Below, piece after piece: positions 16,330 through 24,096 of a stretch of 64,000 nt of DNA. The stretch lies in NCBI RefSeq assembly GCF_002895005.1, contig NZ_POWF01000002.1, positions 124,001-188,000 of the forward strand. The letters are read 5' to 3'. Both the position numbers and the translations under genes were made by a program. The notes under the pieces were generated by a model that worked only from the letters and a program-made list of their open reading frames with translations, made no database searches and was not told the DNA's origin. Position 1 is the stretch's first letter. Every line of letters begins with the position of its first letter. This stretch comes from Hanstruepera neustonica (GTDB lineage: Bacteria > Bacteroidota > Bacteroidia > Flavobacteriales > Flavobacteriaceae).

Positions 16330-17115
16330 TTACTCCCTATTCTTTTCTTGAATACGTCTAACAATTCTTGTAGCCATATTTCTGGGTATAAAGCGTGGCA
16401 AGGTTCCTAATATTTTATTCAAGCCACCAGGAATAGCAACGGTTTTTCCTTTTTTCATGGCCTCATAACCATATGCAGCAACAGCCTTGGCACTAGCCAT
16501 ATTAAAGGTTATTTTATTTTCTGAAGAGGCACTGGCCACCACTTCTTGAAAAGAGGTTTTGGTTGGTCCAGGACACAAAGCCGTAACGGTGACACCTGTT
16601 CCTTTTAATTCATTGGCAATAGCTTCTGAAAACGACAGAATATAACCTTTGGTGGCATAATACAAAGACATTAATGGTCCAGGTTGAAAAGCTGCTAAAG
16701 ATGATAGATTTAAAATCATTCCAGATCCGCGTTCAACCATACCTTCCAAAAGTAATTTTGTTAAATGTGTGGTAGTTAGAACATGTAAATTGAGCATTTG
16801 CGATTGGCGCTCCCAATCAACCTCATGAAAAGCACCAAAGGCTCCAAAACCGGCATTATTAACCAAAGCATCTATTTGAATATCACCTAATTCAGAAACA
16901 ATTTCTTGAGAAATATTGACTATGCTTAAATCCTTCGCCATAATTTGTATGGACACGTCAAACGCCGATTCAATTTCATGCTTCGTTTCCTCAAGTTTAT
17001 CAGCATTAATATCAACTAAAACCAAATTATAGCCATCTTTGGCAAATAGCAATGCTAACTCATAACCTAGTCCAGAAGCACCTCCTGTTATTAATGCTGT
17101 TTTATTATTTCCCAT
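16330..17115 (-). CDS. SDR-family NAD(P)-dependent oxidoreductase
   Basis: 261 residues with the classical short-chain dehydrogenase features: TGGASGLG cofactor motif near residue 10, NNAG near residue 86, the catalytic Ser in LNLSSLA and YYATK (Tyr and Lys) about 13 residues later, and PGPTKT after it. Substrate unknown. The protein is of the YqjQ/DltE-like type often annotated only as SDR. Its start overlaps the end of the dehydrogenase gene upstream by 11 bases, so both are probably made from one transcript. Confidence 0.9.
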   Translation of the reverse strand: MGNNKTALITGGASGLGYELALLFAKDGYNLVLVDINADKLEETKHEIESAFDVSIQIMAKDLSIVNISQEIVSELGDIQIDALVNNAGFGAFGAFHEVDWERQSQMLNLHVLTTTHLTKLLLEGMVERGSGMILNLSSLAAFQPGPLMSLYYATKGYILSFSEAIANELKGTGVTVTALCPGPTKTSFQEVVASASSENKITFNMASAKAVAAYGYEAMKKGKTVAIPGGLNKILGTLPRFIPRNMATRIVRRIQEKNRE

Positions 17116-18307
17116 CTACATAGTCTTGAAGGTAGGCAAACCTTTCGGTTAACTTACCTTTATTGGTTATTTTGGCTCGCTTTAAAATACCGCGTTCGTC
17201 ATTATTAAAAAATGCTGGAATCACATGCTCCAAAAACATCTCACCAAATCCTTCACTGGCATCTTTTGGTAATTCACAAGGCAAATTATCGACTGCCATA
17301 ACCGTTATAGCGCCTTTGGCATCATAAGCTACTTCTTTTTCGGTTTTGGCATCATAGCCATAAAATGGGTCTGCTATTGTTGACGCTCTCAAGGTTGATG
17401 CAACAGGACCATCAACATCACAGCTAATATCAGCCACCAAGTTAATTCTAAATTCAGGGTGTTTGGCGTCATCCCTGGTGAACAAATAAGGTGCATTGTT
17501 TCCATAAAAATGACCCGCAATAAAAAAGTCTGTTTGCTTGGCATAAGGCATAAAATTGCTTTCATAACCAGTTGGGTCCTTATAAAACTCCCACTTCTCT
17601 CCTACTTTACCATCTTTGCGTTTGTTGTATTCCATCACATCCACCCGACAATAAACTGGTTCTGAAAATTCAGAAGTTAAATACAAGGCATCGCTAACCT
17701 CCTTGATTTGTAAATGATCTAATATTTCTTTGGCGCCAAGCGCTACCTTACCTGTTCCGGACAATAAAATTTTAATATTTGGAATGGTTATTTTATCCAA
17801 TTCTGCTTTGACTTCATTTAAATCGGCCAAGGTTTCCACTTTTGGTAAATCAAACAAACCTTCTCGTAATCCAAGTGCTCTAAATCCATTGTAAGCACCA
17901 ACCAAACCAGCATAACGTCCAAAGCCAATTAAACGCGCACCACTTTTTTTTACTATAGTTTCGTGGTCATACATATCAATATTTTTCTTTAGCATCGCTT
18001 GAAGCAACTTACGGTTATAGGGTTGCTTTTTGATGGTATGTGAGAAATAAAAGTATTTTTTATTGGGGATTAGATTTTCAATAGGCACTTCCTTAACACC
18101 AATCATGACATCACAATCTGACACATTATCAGTCACCTGAAAACCTAAAGCTTCATAAGCAGCGTCAGGAAACACACGAATATCGCTGGATTCAACCACA
18201 AACTCCGCTTGTGGAAACTGCGCTCTGGCTTCAGCAAGTTTTTTAGGTGAAAAAACCACTCGTCTATCTGGTGGGTTTTTGCGCTCTTTAATAATGGCAA
18301 ACTTCAT
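17105..18307 (-). CDS. Lysine/saccharopine- or alanine-dehydrogenase-like NAD-binding protein
   Basis: 400 residues. The N-terminus (MKFAIIKERKNPPDRRVVFSP) is the first domain of the alanine dehydrogenase/transhydrogenase fold and resembles LYS1-type saccharopine dehydrogenases. A Rossmann motif, GTGKVALGAKEIL, lies near residue 185. The paired DHETIVKKSGARLIGFGRYAG segment is typical of this subgroup. The exact substrate cannot be decided from sequence. It is the first gene of a two-gene operon with the SDR. Divergent from tmRNA, whose promoter lies about 50 bases away. Confidence 0.75.
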   Translation of the reverse strand: MKFAIIKERKNPPDRRVVFSPKKLAEARAQFPQAEFVVESSDIRVFPDAAYEALGFQVTDNVSDCDVMIGVKEVPIENLIPNKKYFYFSHTIKKQPYNRKLLQAMLKKNIDMYDHETIVKKSGARLIGFGRYAGLVGAYNGFRALGLREGLFDLPKVETLADLNEVKAELDKITIPNIKILLSGTGKVALGAKEILDHLQIKEVSDALYLTSEFSEPVYCRVDVMEYNKRKDGKVGEKWEFYKDPTGYESNFMPYAKQTDFFIAGHFYGNNAPYLFTRDDAKHPEFRINLVADISCDVDGPVASTLRASTIADPFYGYDAKTEKEVAYDAKGAITVMAVDNLPCELPKDASEGFGEMFLEHVIPAFFNNDERGILKRAKITNKGKLTERFAYLQDYVDGK

Positions 18308-18348
18308 AAGTTGAAAATTGGAATAATTATTGCACGAAAATAAGTGTA

Positions 18349-18382
18349 TTGGTAAGGTTATACAAACTTTTTGATAACTTTG
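18349..18382 (+). promoter_or_regulatory. Promoter of ssrA
   Basis: TTG (18349-18351) and TAACTTTG (18375-18382) are spaced by 23 nt and match the Bacteroidota -33/-7 consensus (TTG ... TAnnTTTG). It lies about 33 bases before the mature 5' end of tmRNA, leaving room for a short precursor. Confidence 0.6.
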
Positions 18383-18414
18383 CAGACCTTTATCATTTTA
18401 GATAATTGAAAATT

Positions 18415-18808
18415 GGGGTCGACTGGTTTTGACAGCAAGATTAATGAAATGGTAAGCACGTCGTGTAATGACTTTGAAACACGTAAAAGGCTAGGTCAAA
18501 CTTTTAAACGGCGAGAATAACTACGCTTTAGCTGCCTAATCCGAATCATAGTAGGATTGGCCTAGGTACACAAGGTGTACAAGCTAAATGTCTCCTGAAA
18601 GCCTTGATTAACGGCGTTCGATTAGAGGCATCGTAAATGTTAATATAGAACGTGAAGCGCTTCGATTTACGTTTGAAACTAAAGAAGATAAGTTGTCAGT
18701 AGGTTGTCTGTAACCAGCTTGCAATCGAAAAAACAAGAACAGAATAAACGTGTAGAAAGCCCTTTGGTTACTTGTTTGGACGAGAGTTCGATTCTCTCCG
18801 ACTCCACC
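18415..18808 (+). ncRNA. ssrA: Transfer-messenger RNA (tmRNA)
   Basis: The 5' end GGGGTCG (18415-18421) pairs with CGACTCC (18799-18805) to form the tRNA-like acceptor stem, and GAGAGTTCGATTCTCTC near 18782-18798 is the T arm. The resume codon GGC at 18510 starts the tag GENNYALAA, closed by TAA at 18537-18539. tmRNA rescues ribosomes stalled on broken mRNA and marks the product for proteolysis. The genomic 3' end reads ACCT rather than ACCA, so the last A must be added after transcription. A strong terminator follows. Confidence 0.96.
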
Positions 18809-18811
18809 TAC

Positions 18812-18850
18812 GCCCTCTGTAGCTTTAAGCGAAAGAGGGCTTTTTATTTT
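18812..18850 (+). terminator. Rho-independent terminator of ssrA
   Basis: GCCCTCT (18812-18818) pairs with AGAGGGC (18834-18840) and is followed by TTTTTATTTT. It lies directly after the tmRNA 3' end. Confidence 0.85.
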
Positions 18851-18923
18851 ACTTTCACTCAAAATTCCTTAATTTGATTTTTACGAGCTTCGGTGGACTC
18901 GTCCACTGTTTAAAAAAATAATT

Positions 18924-19169
18924 ATGGAATTACCTTATGCTGTTTACATTTTAGAATGTAATGACAAGACTTATTATACAGGATTTACAACAAATATTAA
19001 AAGTAGATTGAAAGCACACAATAATCAAGAAGTGCACTATACAAAAGATAAACTACCTGTAAAATTAGTACATCTATCATTATTTAAAGACAAACAAAAA
19101 GCTTATGATTTTGAACGATATTTAAAAACAGGTTCGGGGAAGGCTGTTAGAAACAAACGATTGATTTAA
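18924..19169 (+). CDS. GIY-YIG nuclease family protein
   Basis: 81 residues, a single GIY-YIG domain: VYILEC at residues 7-12 and YYTGFT at 17-22 form the GIY...YIG pair. A conserved Arg follows in NIKSRLKAHN, with the Glu in DFERYLKTGSGKAVRNKR. This is the small UPF0213/YhbQ-like type; a role in DNA repair is suggested for relatives but not established. A short hairpin (GTGGAC/GTCCAC, 18893-18906) lies just upstream. Confidence 0.88.
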   Translation: MELPYAVYILECNDKTYYTGFTTNIKSRLKAHNNQEVHYTKDKLPVKLVHLSLFKDKQKAYDFERYLKTGSGKAVRNKRLI

Positions 19170-19248
19170 TTTTCTAAATATTCAGATAAATACTTATAAA
19201 ATCTCGTTTTCGGCAATTTCAAAAAAATAGATTTTTAACTAAAAGGGT

Positions 19249-19650
19249 TTACTGCACCACTTTTACTTCCATACCTTCATGTTGCCATTTGGAAATACCA
19301 CCTTCCAAATCGTAAACTTTTACAAAACCCGCATCCACCATTTTTTTTGCACAACTGGCACTGCGACCTCCGGATTTACAATATAAAATCACAGGTTTGT
19401 TTTTGTCCAATTTGGCTATATCTTCATCAAAGGTTGGTGATAAAAAATCAATGTTCTGAAAATTTTCAATATATCCTTCAGCATATTCGCCTGGTGTTCT
19501 AACATCTACCAATTGAATATCATCCAACTCCATTAATGACTGCATTTCTTCAACAGAAACCACTTTTACTTCACCTTTTTTTTCTTCTTTTTTACAACTG
19601 CTAACTCCAATCATCATAAGGAGTGCAACGAATACAATATTTTTTTTCAT
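19249..19650 (-). CDS. Rhodanese-like lipoprotein
   Basis: 133 residues. A lipoprotein signal (MKKNIVFVALLMMIGVSSC) is followed by a Lys/Glu-rich linker and one rhodanese domain: VDVRTPGEYAEGYI, then the active-site loop CKSGGRS with its catalytic Cys, ending LEGGISKW. It is probably a periplasm-facing sulfur-transfer or thiol-handling protein. The second gene of a pair with the cytoplasmic rhodanese upstream, seven bases away. Confidence 0.88.
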   Translation of the reverse strand: MKKNIVFVALLMMIGVSSCKKEEKKGEVKVVSVEEMQSLMELDDIQLVDVRTPGEYAEGYIENFQNIDFLSPTFDEDIAKLDKNKPVILYCKSGGRSASCAKKMVDAGFVKVYDLEGGISKWQHEGMEVKVVQ

Positions 19651-19657
19651 CTCTAAA

Positions 19658-19972
19658 TTATTTATGGGTTATCGCTCCTTGCCATTCTGAAAAACCACCT
19701 AAAAGATTGTAGGTTTTATTGAATCCCAACTGATTCATGATGGCACATGCCTGGGCGCTCCTGCCGCCAGAGCGGCAATAAATATAGTAGGTCTTATCTT
19801 TATCAAGTTCTTGAACTTTGTCCATAAAAGTCTGACCTTGATAAATATCCATATGTAATGCTTTAGGAATATAGCCTTCATCTATCTCTTGCTCTGTTCG
19901 GACATCAATGAGGACGGCATTGGAATCGTTTTCCAATTTCTCGCGCCATTCGGTTTGGGTCAAATCTGCCAT
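19658..19972 (-). CDS. Rhodanese-like domain protein (cytoplasmic)
   Basis: 104 residues, one rhodanese domain without signal peptide: LIDVRTEQEIDEGYI, active-site loop CRSGGRS and LLGGFSEW. It is closely similar to the lipoprotein encoded just downstream, so the two are probably tandem duplicates with different locations. Likely sulfurtransferase; the acceptor is unknown. Confidence 0.88.
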   Translation of the reverse strand: MADLTQTEWREKLENDSNAVLIDVRTEQEIDEGYIPKALHMDIYQGQTFMDKVQELDKDKTYYIYCRSGGRSAQACAIMNQLGFNKTYNLLGGFSEWQGAITHK

Positions 19973-20023
19973 ATCTCTTTTTTTTGATTTATAACAAAAT
20001 TAAGATTTATTGATTAACAGACG

Positions 20024-20053
20024 AAAAAAAATCCGAAGTGTTACGCTTCGGAT
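20024..20053 (-). terminator. Terminator of the AhpC/TSA-family gene
   Basis: ATCCGAAG (20031-20038) and CTTCGGAT (20046-20053) form an eight-bp stem. On the minus strand it is followed by a run of seven T (20030-20024). It separates the thioredoxin-like genes from the rhodanese pair. Confidence 0.8.
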
Positions 20054-20064
20054 TCTTTATTTTT

Positions 20065-20676
20065 CTAAACTTTTATAGAGCAACCAATAGCTCGCGTCTT
20101 GGTTTCCGTAATTTCTTTGCCTGACAATAACGCATCGACAGCATTTTCTACATATTTCTGATTAACGGCATTGGCATCTTGGTAATTATCATCTATGGCT
20201 CCAATATATTTTACCACATTACCTTTTTTGGTTTTTTGCAATACAAATACATGCGGTGTTTTTGTAGCGCCATATTGCGGATAAATCTTTTGTCCTTGAT
20301 CCATTAAATAAGGAAAGGTAAAGCCTTTGGCTTTGGCTCTGGCTTGCATAGCCTCCATATTGTCACCAGGTTTCACATCGGTATTATTAGGCATGATGGC
20401 AATAACCGGATAGCCTTTATCAGCATACTTTTTGTTCAACGCTTCAACACGGTCTTCATAGGCAACTGCGTAAGGGCAGGTATTGCAAGTAAATACAACA
20501 ATAAAACCTTTGGCTTCTTTAAAATCGGCCAAGGATACCATCTTACCATCAATGTTTTCCAGACTAAAATCTGTAGCTATATCGCCTATTTCATAACCGC
20601 CACTGTCATTGATTGCGGTAAATGAAAATAAGGTCACAACTGCTATAAGTGCGAATACTGTTTTTAGTGTTTTCAT
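20065..20676 (-). CDS. Secreted thioredoxin-fold (AhpC/TSA-type) protein
   Basis: 203 residues with a signal peptide (first 23 residues, cleavage near the FTAINDS segment). The redoxin fold begins at DIATDFSLENIDGKMVSLADF, and the redox-active site is CNTC in VVFTCNTCPYAVAYEDR. The sequence resembles extracytoplasmic thioredoxin-family proteins of Bacteroidota. Probable thiol-disulfide or peroxide handling in the periplasm. It follows the TlpA-like gene by five bases and ends in a terminator. Confidence 0.88.
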   Translation of the reverse strand: MKTLKTVFALIAVVTLFSFTAINDSGGYEIGDIATDFSLENIDGKMVSLADFKEAKGFIVVFTCNTCPYAVAYEDRVEALNKKYADKGYPVIAIMPNNTDVKPGDNMEAMQARAKAKGFTFPYLMDQGQKIYPQYGATKTPHVFVLQKTKKGNVVKYIGAIDDNYQDANAVNQKYVENAVDALLSGKEITETKTRAIGCSIKV

Positions 20677-20681
20677 AATAA

Positions 20682-21221
20682 TTAGTTTAAAAAGTGTTTG
20701 AGTTCGGTTTCTAGTTCTTCATAGGTAAAAGACTGTTCGTAAAACTGTCTTTTCTCTTTATTGTATATCAATGTGGCTGGAATGGCTCCTGACCAATTTT
20801 CATCAACTTTAGGAATCCAAGAATTACTATCCACATCATTCAACAGAACAACTTTAGATTGTAACTTCTTTTCAACAATGAAAGGTTTTAATTTGGATTC
20901 ATACTGTTTTGGGAAGTCCAGACTAATCAAAATCACTTCAACATTATCAGATTGATACGTTGCTCCTAATTTTTCAAAATATGGAAGTTCCTTCACACAA
21001 GGTCCGCACCAGGTAGCCCAAAAATTCACAACATAAGTCTTTTCATCAGAAAAACTCAAATATTTTTCAATACCATTAAAATCATGAACCTCAAGGGAAA
21101 TTGCAGGCTCTTGAGTTTGAACTTTTTCGACTTCATTAGTCTTGTAATCAGCCACAACATTTTTTTTGTCTTGATTGCAACTGAACAAACAAATTCCAAG
21201 GAATAAAATTAAATACTTCAT
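20682..21221 (-). CDS. TlpA-family thioredoxin-like lipoprotein
   Basis: 179 residues. The lipoprotein signal MKYLILFLGICLFSC is followed by a linker and a thioredoxin domain with WCGPC (in NFWATWCGPCVKELPYFEKL) as active site. The cis-Pro segment is GAIPATLIY. This is the TlpA/ResA type that reduces disulfides outside the cytoplasm, for example in cytochrome c maturation; the real partner is unknown. Operon with the redoxin gene downstream; divergent from the MarR gene. Confidence 0.88.
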   Translation of the reverse strand: MKYLILFLGICLFSCNQDKKNVVADYKTNEVEKVQTQEPAISLEVHDFNGIEKYLSFSDEKTYVVNFWATWCGPCVKELPYFEKLGATYQSDNVEVILISLDFPKQYESKLKPFIVEKKLQSKVVLLNDVDSNSWIPKVDENWSGAIPATLIYNKEKRQFYEQSFTYEELETELKHFLN

Positions 21222-21304
21222 TTCACTAAAATTAGATATAACTACTGAAACCCAATAATGTTTAACAAATATTTAATTTTAAGCCATTTATATATTTATT
21301 TTTT

Positions 21305-21321
21305 TACATTTGTATATACAA
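21305..21321. promoter_or_regulatory. Promoter -7 element with overlapping MarR-type operator
   Basis: TACATTTG (21305-21312) fits the TAnnTTTG consensus. It overlaps the perfect 12-bp palindrome TTGTATATACAA (21310-21321), which has the size and symmetry of a MarR-family site. The palindrome ends nine bases before the MarR start codon, so autorepression is likely. No good -33 element was found. Confidence 0.55.
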
Positions 21322-21329
21322 CAGTTACA

Positions 21330-21791
21330 ATGAGAATTGAAGACATTCTTAAAACAAGTAAATCGTTATCCGATTCAAAAAAAACTGTTGTGAATTTAGT
21401 TTATACAGCTAATTTGGTTAACTATAAACTAAATGATGTTCTGAAGTCACATGGTATTTCACTTGAACAGTTTAATGTTTTGAGGATTTTGAGAGGTCAA
21501 AAAGGTGTCGCCTCAACGTTAGCAAACGTTCAAGAGCGTATGGTTACCAAAAGCAGCAATGCCACGCGCCTGATAGATAAATTAATTGCAAAAGGGTATG
21601 TGACCAAAGAAGTAAATGCTAAAAACAAACGAAAAATTAACATAAACATTACGGATAAAGGCCTGGAGGCTTTAAAGATTTTGGATGTTTTAATTGATAA
21701 CACAGAAAAAGATATAACAAGCCAACTAACCAAAGAAGAATCCCGAGAATTAAACAAGTTACTGGAAAAGATTCGATTAATAGCTAACTAA
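21330..21791 (+). CDS. MarR-family transcriptional regulator
   Basis: 153 residues from the ATG at 21330. A longer frame starts at 21258, but that start lies upstream of the promoter element and adds a hydrophobic tail foreign to the family. The winged helix is clear: SLEQFNVLRILRGQ, VQERMVTKSSNATRLIDKLIAKGYV (recognition helix) and the wing NAKNKRKININITDKG. The dimerisation helices are at both ends. It probably responds to a small ligand or oxidant. It is divergent from the TlpA-like operon, a plausible target. Confidence 0.9.
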   Translation: MRIEDILKTSKSLSDSKKTVVNLVYTANLVNYKLNDVLKSHGISLEQFNVLRILRGQKGVASTLANVQERMVTKSSNATRLIDKLIAKGYVTKEVNAKNKRKININITDKGLEALKILDVLIDNTEKDITSQLTKEESRELNKLLEKIRLIAN

Positions 21792-21820
21792 TTCTCTTTA
21801 AACATCTGGTAACTAGAAGA

Positions 21821-21850
21821 ACTACCATCATTGTATGGTAGTTTTTTTTT
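21821..21850 (+). terminator. Terminator after the MarR gene
   Basis: ACTACCAT (21821-21828) pairs with ATGGTAGT (21835-21842), followed by a run of T to 21850. It separates the MarR gene from the trp promoter that begins within ten bases. Confidence 0.85.
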
Positions 21851-21856
21851 ATTTAT

Positions 21857-21887
21857 TTTGGAAACTTCTAAATTCATTCTATATTTG
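21857..21887 (+). promoter_or_regulatory. trp operon promoter
   Basis: TTTG (21857-21860), a 19-nt spacer and TATATTTG (21880-21887) form a near-perfect Bacteroidota promoter. Transcription should start about 5-8 bases later, very close to the leader-peptide ATG at 21896. Confidence 0.8.
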
Positions 21888-21895
21888 AACCAATA

Positions 21896-21952
21896 ATGAA
21901 AACAATATTAAATAATACATGGTGGTGGAAATTTCGAAATCTCATTTCGTGA
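21896..21952 (+). CDS. trpL: trp operon leader peptide
   Basis: Eighteen codons, MKTILNNTWWWKFRNLIS, with three consecutive Trp codons (21920-21928). The gene is too short for routine ORF calling. It lies between the trp promoter and a terminator hairpin ahead of trpE, so its translation should sense charged tRNA-Trp. The codons after the Trp triplet form the first arm of a hairpin (CGAAAT 21935-21940 with ATTTCG 21944-21949). The ATG is only about nine bases from the -7 element, so the mRNA may be nearly leaderless. Confidence 0.88.
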   Translation: MKTILNNTWWWKFRNLIS

Positions 21953-21989
21953 ATTAACGCTATTCGTATATTTAAACAAAATATCTCAA

Positions 21990-22019
21990 AAGGCTTGTCA
22001 TTCACGACAAGCCTTTTTT
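21990..22019 (+). terminator. trp attenuator terminator
   Basis: AAGGCTTGTC (21990-21999) and GACAAGCCTT (22006-22015) form a ten-bp stem with loop ATTCAC, followed by a T run. The loop and the first bases of the right arm (ATTCACGA, 22000-22007) are complementary to TCGTGAAT (21947-21954), giving a candidate antiterminator. It lies 12 bases before trpE. Confidence 0.88.
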
Positions 22020-22030
22020 AATTTATAAGC

Positions 22031-23434
22031 ATGAAACTTTTTAGTCTTTACACACATAATAAAAAAATATTGGCCGATACTATTACACCTGTGAGTATCT
22101 ACCTAAAGCTAAGGGACAAATACCCCAATAGTATCTTGTTGGAAAGTAGTGATTATCACACAAATGATAACAGCTTTTCCTATATATGCTGTAACCCGAT
22201 TGCTTCAATAGAAATAAAAGATGGACTCATAAAACAAACGTTTCCCGATGGCAGCACCCTAAACACCAAAATAACATCCAAAACAAACATCACTAACAAA
22301 ATACATGGGTTTACAAAGCGCTTTAAAACCAAAACTAAAAATGAATTTAAATTTATTAATAATGGGATTTTTGGTTATATGAATTATGATTCCGTCAAGT
22401 ACTTTGAAGACATTGAAATTACTGACAAGGATAATAAACTAGATATTCCAGATATCTATTACGCTGTATATCAAAATATCATCGCCATCAATCATTTTAA
22501 GAACGAAGCCTATGTTTTTGCACATTGTTTTAATGCAGACAATAATATTGATGAGATTCTCCAACTTATAAAAGCCAAAAACTTTACCGCTTTTAATTTT
22601 TCAACTAATGGAAAAACAATCTCTAATTTAACGGATGCAGAGTACAAAGAGCAGGTAGAGTTAGCCAAAAAGCATTGTGCAAGAGGCGATGTTTTTCAAA
22701 TGGTTCTCTCAAAAAAATTCTCTCAAAAATTTAAAGGCGATGATTTTAATGTCTATAGAGCTTTGAGAAGTATTAACCCATCACCTTACCTATTTTATTT
22801 TGACTATGGCAATTTCAAAATATTTGGCAGCTCGCCAGAGGCTCAACTTATTGTTAATAACAATAAAACTGAAATACATCCTATTGCAGGAACATTTAAA
22901 AGAACAGGAAATGATGAACAGGATGCAGAACTTGCAAAAAAATTAGCCGTTGATGAAAAGGAAAATGCTGAGCATGTGATGCTGGTTGACTTGGCCAGAA
23001 ATGATTTAAGTCGACATGGTAGTCAGGTAACTGTTGAGACCTATCGAGAAGTTCAATTCTTCTCACACGTTATCCATTTAGTAAGTAAAGTAAGGGCTAT
23101 TAAAAACAGTAAAACACCAACTTTTCAGGTAGTAGCCGATACCTTCCCTGCTGGCACATTAAGTGGTGCCCCAAAACATAGAGCCATGCAGTTAATTGAT
23201 AAATACGAAAAGACCAATCGTGGTTTTTACGGTGGCGCCATTGGGTTTATGGACTTCAATGGTAATTTTAATCACGCAATAATGATTCGTACTTTTTTAA
23301 GCAAAGACCATCAGTTGCACTGGCAAGCTGGTGCCGGTCTAGTTTCAAAATCAAATCCTGAAAGTGAGCTTCAGGAAGTTTACAATAAATTAGGTGCGCT
23401 AACAAAGGCCATTGAAATTGCTAAAACACTCTAA
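22031..23434 (+). CDS. trpE: Anthranilate synthase component I
   Basis: 467 residues. Converts chorismate with ammonia or glutamine-derived nitrogen to anthranilate, the first step of tryptophan synthesis, with TrpG. The N-terminal LLESSDY segment corresponds to the Trp feedback site (LLES). The chorismate-binding part carries HPIAGTFKRTG, DEKENAEHVMLVDLARND, AGTLSGAPKHRAM and GFYGGAIGFM. Length is within the usual range. First gene of the operon, preceded by the attenuator; trpG starts five bases after its stop. Confidence 0.96.
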   Translation: MKLFSLYTHNKKILADTITPVSIYLKLRDKYPNSILLESSDYHTNDNSFSYICCNPIASIEIKDGLIKQTFPDGSTLNTKITSKTNITNKIHGFTKRFKTKTKNEFKFINNGIFGYMNYDSVKYFEDIEITDKDNKLDIPDIYYAVYQNIIAINHFKNEAYVFAHCFNADNNIDEILQLIKAKNFTAFNFSTNGKTISNLTDAEYKEQVELAKKHCARGDVFQMVLSKKFSQKFKGDDFNVYRALRSINPSPYLFYFDYGNFKIFGSSPEAQLIVNNNKTEIHPIAGTFKRTGNDEQDAELAKKLAVDEKENAEHVMLVDLARNDLSRHGSQVTVETYREVQFFSHVIHLVSKVRAIKNSKTPTFQVVADTFPAGTLSGAPKHRAMQLIDKYEKTNRGFYGGAIGFMDFNGNFNHAIMIRTFLSKDHQLHWQAGAGLVSKSNPESELQEVYNKLGALTKAIEIAKTL

Positions 23435-23438
23435 AATC

Positions 23439-24005
23439 ATGAAAAGAATTCTAGTTATAGATAATTACGACAGTTTCACTTATAATCTTGTTCACTATTT
23501 AGAAGATTTAGATTGTGAGGTCACAGTAGTTAGAAACGATCAATTCAACTTAAAAGATGTTGAGAAATTCGACAAAATATTACTATCGCCAGGTCCAGGA
23601 ATACCAGAAGAAGCTGGTTTACTCAAACCATTGATAAAAGAATATGCCACAACTAAAAGCATTTTGGGTATTTGTTTGGGTCAACAGGCGATAGCCGAAG
23701 TTTTTGGTGGTGAACTAATAAATCTAGATACCGTTTTTCATGGGGTAGCAACAAACATAACAATCACCGATGAAGGGGACTACCTATTTGAAGGATTAGA
23801 CAAAACCATAGCGATTGGCAGATATCATTCCTGGGTGGTTAATCCAAAACTGCCCGAATGTCTCGTTGTAACTTCATATGATGAACAAAATCAGATTATG
23901 TCTTTAAAACACTTGGAGTATGATGTGAGAGCTGTGCAATTTCATCCAGAATCGGTATTGACACCTAATGGCAAACAAATTTTAAAGAATTGGGTAAACA
24001 ACTAA
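23439..24005 (+). CDS. trpG: Anthranilate synthase component II (glutamine amidotransferase)
   Basis: 188 residues from the ATG at 23439; the in-frame ATG at 23412 lies inside trpE and adds no conserved sequence. A class I amidotransferase: DNYDSFTYNL at the N-terminus, nucleophile Cys in LGICLGQQAI, and the His/Glu pair in VQFHPESVLT. It releases ammonia from glutamine for TrpE. The same subunit may also serve 4-amino-4-deoxychorismate synthase (PabA role), as is common. About 90 bases without a convincing gene separate it from trpD. Confidence 0.95.
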   Translation: MKRILVIDNYDSFTYNLVHYLEDLDCEVTVVRNDQFNLKDVEKFDKILLSPGPGIPEEAGLLKPLIKEYATTKSILGICLGQQAIAEVFGGELINLDTVFHGVATNITITDEGDYLFEGLDKTIAIGRYHSWVVNPKLPECLVVTSYDEQNQIMSLKHLEYDVRAVQFHPESVLTPNGKQILKNWVNN

Positions 24006-24096
24006 TATGAAATACCCATTAACAAAATTTGCAAACCAACCGACCATGTTGATCAGAGTATTCCACCTGACCATTCAAACAAATAAATATTAACAG

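Noticed and set aside
18608-18862. 84-residue reading frame on the minus strand across tmRNA
   Set aside because: It is antisense to the tmRNA body and terminator; the sequence GVGENRTLVQTS is the translated complement of the tRNA-like end, a known artefact.
24007-24093. Possible 28-codon gene between trpG and trpD
   Set aside because: An open frame exists but the sequence shows no hydrophobic, structural or family signal; probably chance in an untranslated spacer.
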